From Lachnospiraceae bacterium (GTDB lineage Bacteria > Bacillota > Clostridia > Lachnospirales > Lachnospiraceae): 6,931 nucleotides of DNA. The notes beneath the pieces were generated by a model. That model was not told the DNA's origin and searched no databases. It was given only the letters and a program-made list of their open reading frames with translations. Below are positions 5,972 to 6,931 of the stretch, piece by piece. Made by a program: the position numbers and the translations under genes. Position 1 is the first letter of the stretch. Each line of letters starts with the position of its first letter. Location: the NCBI GenBank assembly GCA_014804285.1, contig JAAVAA010000024.1:51478-58408 (forward strand). Direction: 5' to 3'.

Positions 5972-6025
5972 TAAAGTGAAAGTTAAGCGTACCTCTCCAT
6001 TTTGATACTGAAAACAGAGGAACGC
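5957..6025 (+). promoter_or_regulatory. Structured leader of ispG: two interlocked inverted repeats
   Basis: Stem 1 pairs CAGTATCAAA (5957-5966) perfectly with TTTGATACTG (6001-6010), with two more pairs past a bulged T. Stem 2 pairs GCGTACCTCT (5987-5996) with AGAGGAACGC (6016-6025), nine pairs with one A-A mismatch. The arms alternate (1L, 2L, 1R, 2R), so the stems either exclude one another or form a partial pseudoknot. Stem 2 ends three bases before the ispG Shine-Dalgarno sequence. No run of T follows, so this is not a terminator. It could be a translational control element; it matches no riboswitch class I recognise. Confidence 0.45.
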
Positions 6026-6028
6026 CTG

Positions 6029-6046
6029 AAGGAGGAGATTGATATG
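6029..6046 (+). promoter_or_regulatory. Ribosome binding site that fixes the ispG start
   Basis: AAGGAGGAG (6029-6037) is placed eight bases (counted from GGAGG) before the ATG at 6044. It supports that ATG over the in-frame TTG at 6002, which lies inside the leader inverted repeat with no comparable site and would add 14 residues foreign to the family. Confidence 0.9.
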
Positions 6047-6922
6047 ACCAGAGAATATACGAGAGTCATTTCTATAGGTGATCGGGTGATCGGAGGGGGA
6101 AATCCTATTCTGATCCAGTCCATGACAAATACGAAAACAGAAGATGTGAAGGCCACCGTGGAGCAGATCCACAGACTGGAAGCGGCCGGATGCGAGATTA
6201 TCCGGTGTACGGTTCCTACGATGGAGGCTGCACAGGCAATCAAAGAAATTAAACGGCAGATATCCATTCCTCTGGTGGCAGATATTCATTTTGATTATAA
6301 AATGGCCATTGCAGCGATGGAAAACGGCGCGGATAAGATCCGGATCAATCCCGGAAATATTGGCGGAGCCGATAAAGTGGCAGCAGTGGTTGCTGTGGCA
6401 AAGGAGAGAAATATTCCCATCCGCGTAGGTGTGAACAGTGGTTCCCTGGAAAAGGAACTTGTGGAGAAATATCATGGTGTCACGGCGGAAGGGATCGTGG
6501 AAAGCGCTTTGGACAAGGTACATATGATCGAAGCACTGGGATATGAAAACATGGTCATCAGTATTAAGTCCTCCGATGTAATGATGTGTGTCAAGGCACA
6601 TGAGATCCTTGCGGAGAAGACAGATTATCCGCTTCATGTAGGGATAACGGAATCCGGTACGATCATCAGCGGCAACATTAAATCGTCTATCGGTCTTGCC
6701 CTGATTCTGGGGCAGGGAATCGGCGATACCATCCGTGTTTCCCTAACCGGTGATCCGGTGGAGGAGATCAAGTCGGCAAAGCTGATTTTAAGGACACTCG
6801 GATTGCGCAAGGGGGGAATTGAGGTGGTGTCCTGCCCTACCTGCGGAAGGACCAGGATCGATCTGATCGGTCTTGCCAATCAGGTGGAAACCATGGCGGC
6901 GCAGTTTCCGTCTGGATATTAA
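6044..6922 (+). CDS. ispG: (E)-4-hydroxy-3-methylbut-2-enyl-diphosphate synthase, apparently frameshifted near the end
   Basis: IspG (GcpE) is a [4Fe-4S] enzyme that reductively opens 2-C-methyl-D-erythritol 2,4-cyclodiphosphate to HMBPP, the penultimate MEP-pathway step. The protein begins MTREYTRVISIGDRVIGGGN and shows the family motifs PILIQSMTNT (21-30), VADIHFDYKMA (78-88), IRINPGNIG (99-107), RVGVNSGSL (127-135), HVGITESG (198-205) and CPTCGRT (264-270), which supplies two of the three cluster cysteines. The frame stops after 292 residues, whereas relatives have about 350-370. Just before the stop, the frame one base further on reads R-L-D-I-K-V-A-V to the window edge, which is the family sequence leading to the third cysteine (MGC) and the NGPGEA motif. 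A one-base insertion near 6905-6909 explains this. As written, the product lacks the third ligand. The rest of the gene lies beyond the window. The partner enzyme dxr is upstream. Confidence 0.92.
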   Translation: MTREYTRVISIGDRVIGGGNPILIQSMTNTKTEDVKATVEQIHRLEAAGCEIIRCTVPTMEAAQAIKEIKRQISIPLVADIHFDYKMAIAAMENGADKIRINPGNIGGADKVAAVVAVAKERNIPIRVGVNSGSLEKELVEKYHGVTAEGIVESALDKVHMIEALGYENMVISIKSSDVMMCVKAHEILAEKTDYPLHVGITESGTIISGNIKSSIGLALILGQGIGDTIRVSLTGDPVEEIKSAKLILRTLGLRKGGIEVVSCPTCGRTRIDLIGLANQVETMAAQFPSGY

Positions 6923-6931
6923 AGTTGCAGT
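6905..6931 (+). other. Frameshift site in ispG and continuation in the next frame
   Basis: TTTCC (6905-6909) carries one base too many. Removing one T or one C gives the same protein, Q-F-R-L-D-I-K-V-A-V, running open to position 6931. With that correction, the third cysteine of the expected MGC motif would fall 32 residues after C267, the same spacing as C273 to C305 in E. coli IspG. The cysteine itself is outside the window, so this last point is a prediction. Confidence 0.85.

Noticed and set aside
5948..5975. Possible ispG promoter (TTGCAT at 5948-5953, GATAAA at 5970-5975 with TG at 5967-5968)
   Set aside because: Only three of six and four of six positions match consensus at a 16-base spacing. 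The extended -10 TG makes it possible but too weak to annotate.
6002..6043. Longer ispG reading from an in-frame TTG at 6002 (14 extra residues)
   Set aside because: The TTG lies inside the leader inverted repeat and has no good ribosome binding site, and the added residues do not resemble IspG. The ATG at 6044 has a near-perfect site and gives the usual N-terminus.
5777..6637. Open frame of 286 codons on the - strand, opposite the kinase end and ispG
   Set aside because: It overlaps the well-supported ispG on the other strand, is rich in Cys, His and Arg as expected of a frame read backwards through a coding region, and shows no family motif.

Overview
The window looks like chromosomal DNA from a Gram-positive anaerobe of the class Clostridia, most likely Lachnospiraceae. 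This is an inference from the uppS-cdsA-dxr-rseP-ispG gene order, strong purine-rich ribosome binding sites, use of TTG starts, moderate G+C, and the style of the encoded proteins. All genes are on the + strand, the longest gene-free stretch is 188 bases, and there are no RNA genes, mobile elements or CRISPR arrays.

Layout. Positions 1-3578 hold a tight block: the 3' part of uppS (undecaprenyl diphosphate synthase, cut by the window edge), cdsA (CDP-diacylglycerol synthase), dxr (first committed step of the MEP isoprenoid pathway) and rseP (site-2 intramembrane protease). Gaps are 3, 48 and 2 bases. A strong intrinsic terminator (3599-3666) follows rseP, and a promoter candidate with two TATAAT boxes lies directly behind it. 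It leads into a two-gene unit: a compact PP2C-type Ser/Thr phosphatase (3767-4474, TTG start) and a membrane-anchored Ser/Thr protein kinase (4521-5918) whose C-terminal domain appears to lie outside the membrane and is not PASTA. A structured leader of about 125 bases then precedes ispG, the [4Fe-4S] MEP-pathway enzyme, which runs into the right edge.

How the genes work together. dxr and ispG make isoprenoid precursors, uppS turns them into the undecaprenyl carrier for cell-wall synthesis, cdsA feeds phospholipid synthesis, and rseP handles membrane proteolysis and stress signalling. The kinase/phosphatase pair sits inside this envelope-precursor block as a separately promoted module. It may sense an extracytoplasmic cue and tune envelope functions, but its ligand and substrates cannot be read from the sequence.

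Most notable points. (1) ispG has an apparent one-base insertion near 6905-6909 that ends the reading frame before the third iron-sulfur cysteine, while the homologous protein continues in another frame to the window edge. (2) The kinase/phosphatase pair is insulated within the isoprenoid/envelope block. (3) Two interlocked inverted repeats and a 17-codon ORF coupled to the kinase stop lie immediately upstream of ispG.
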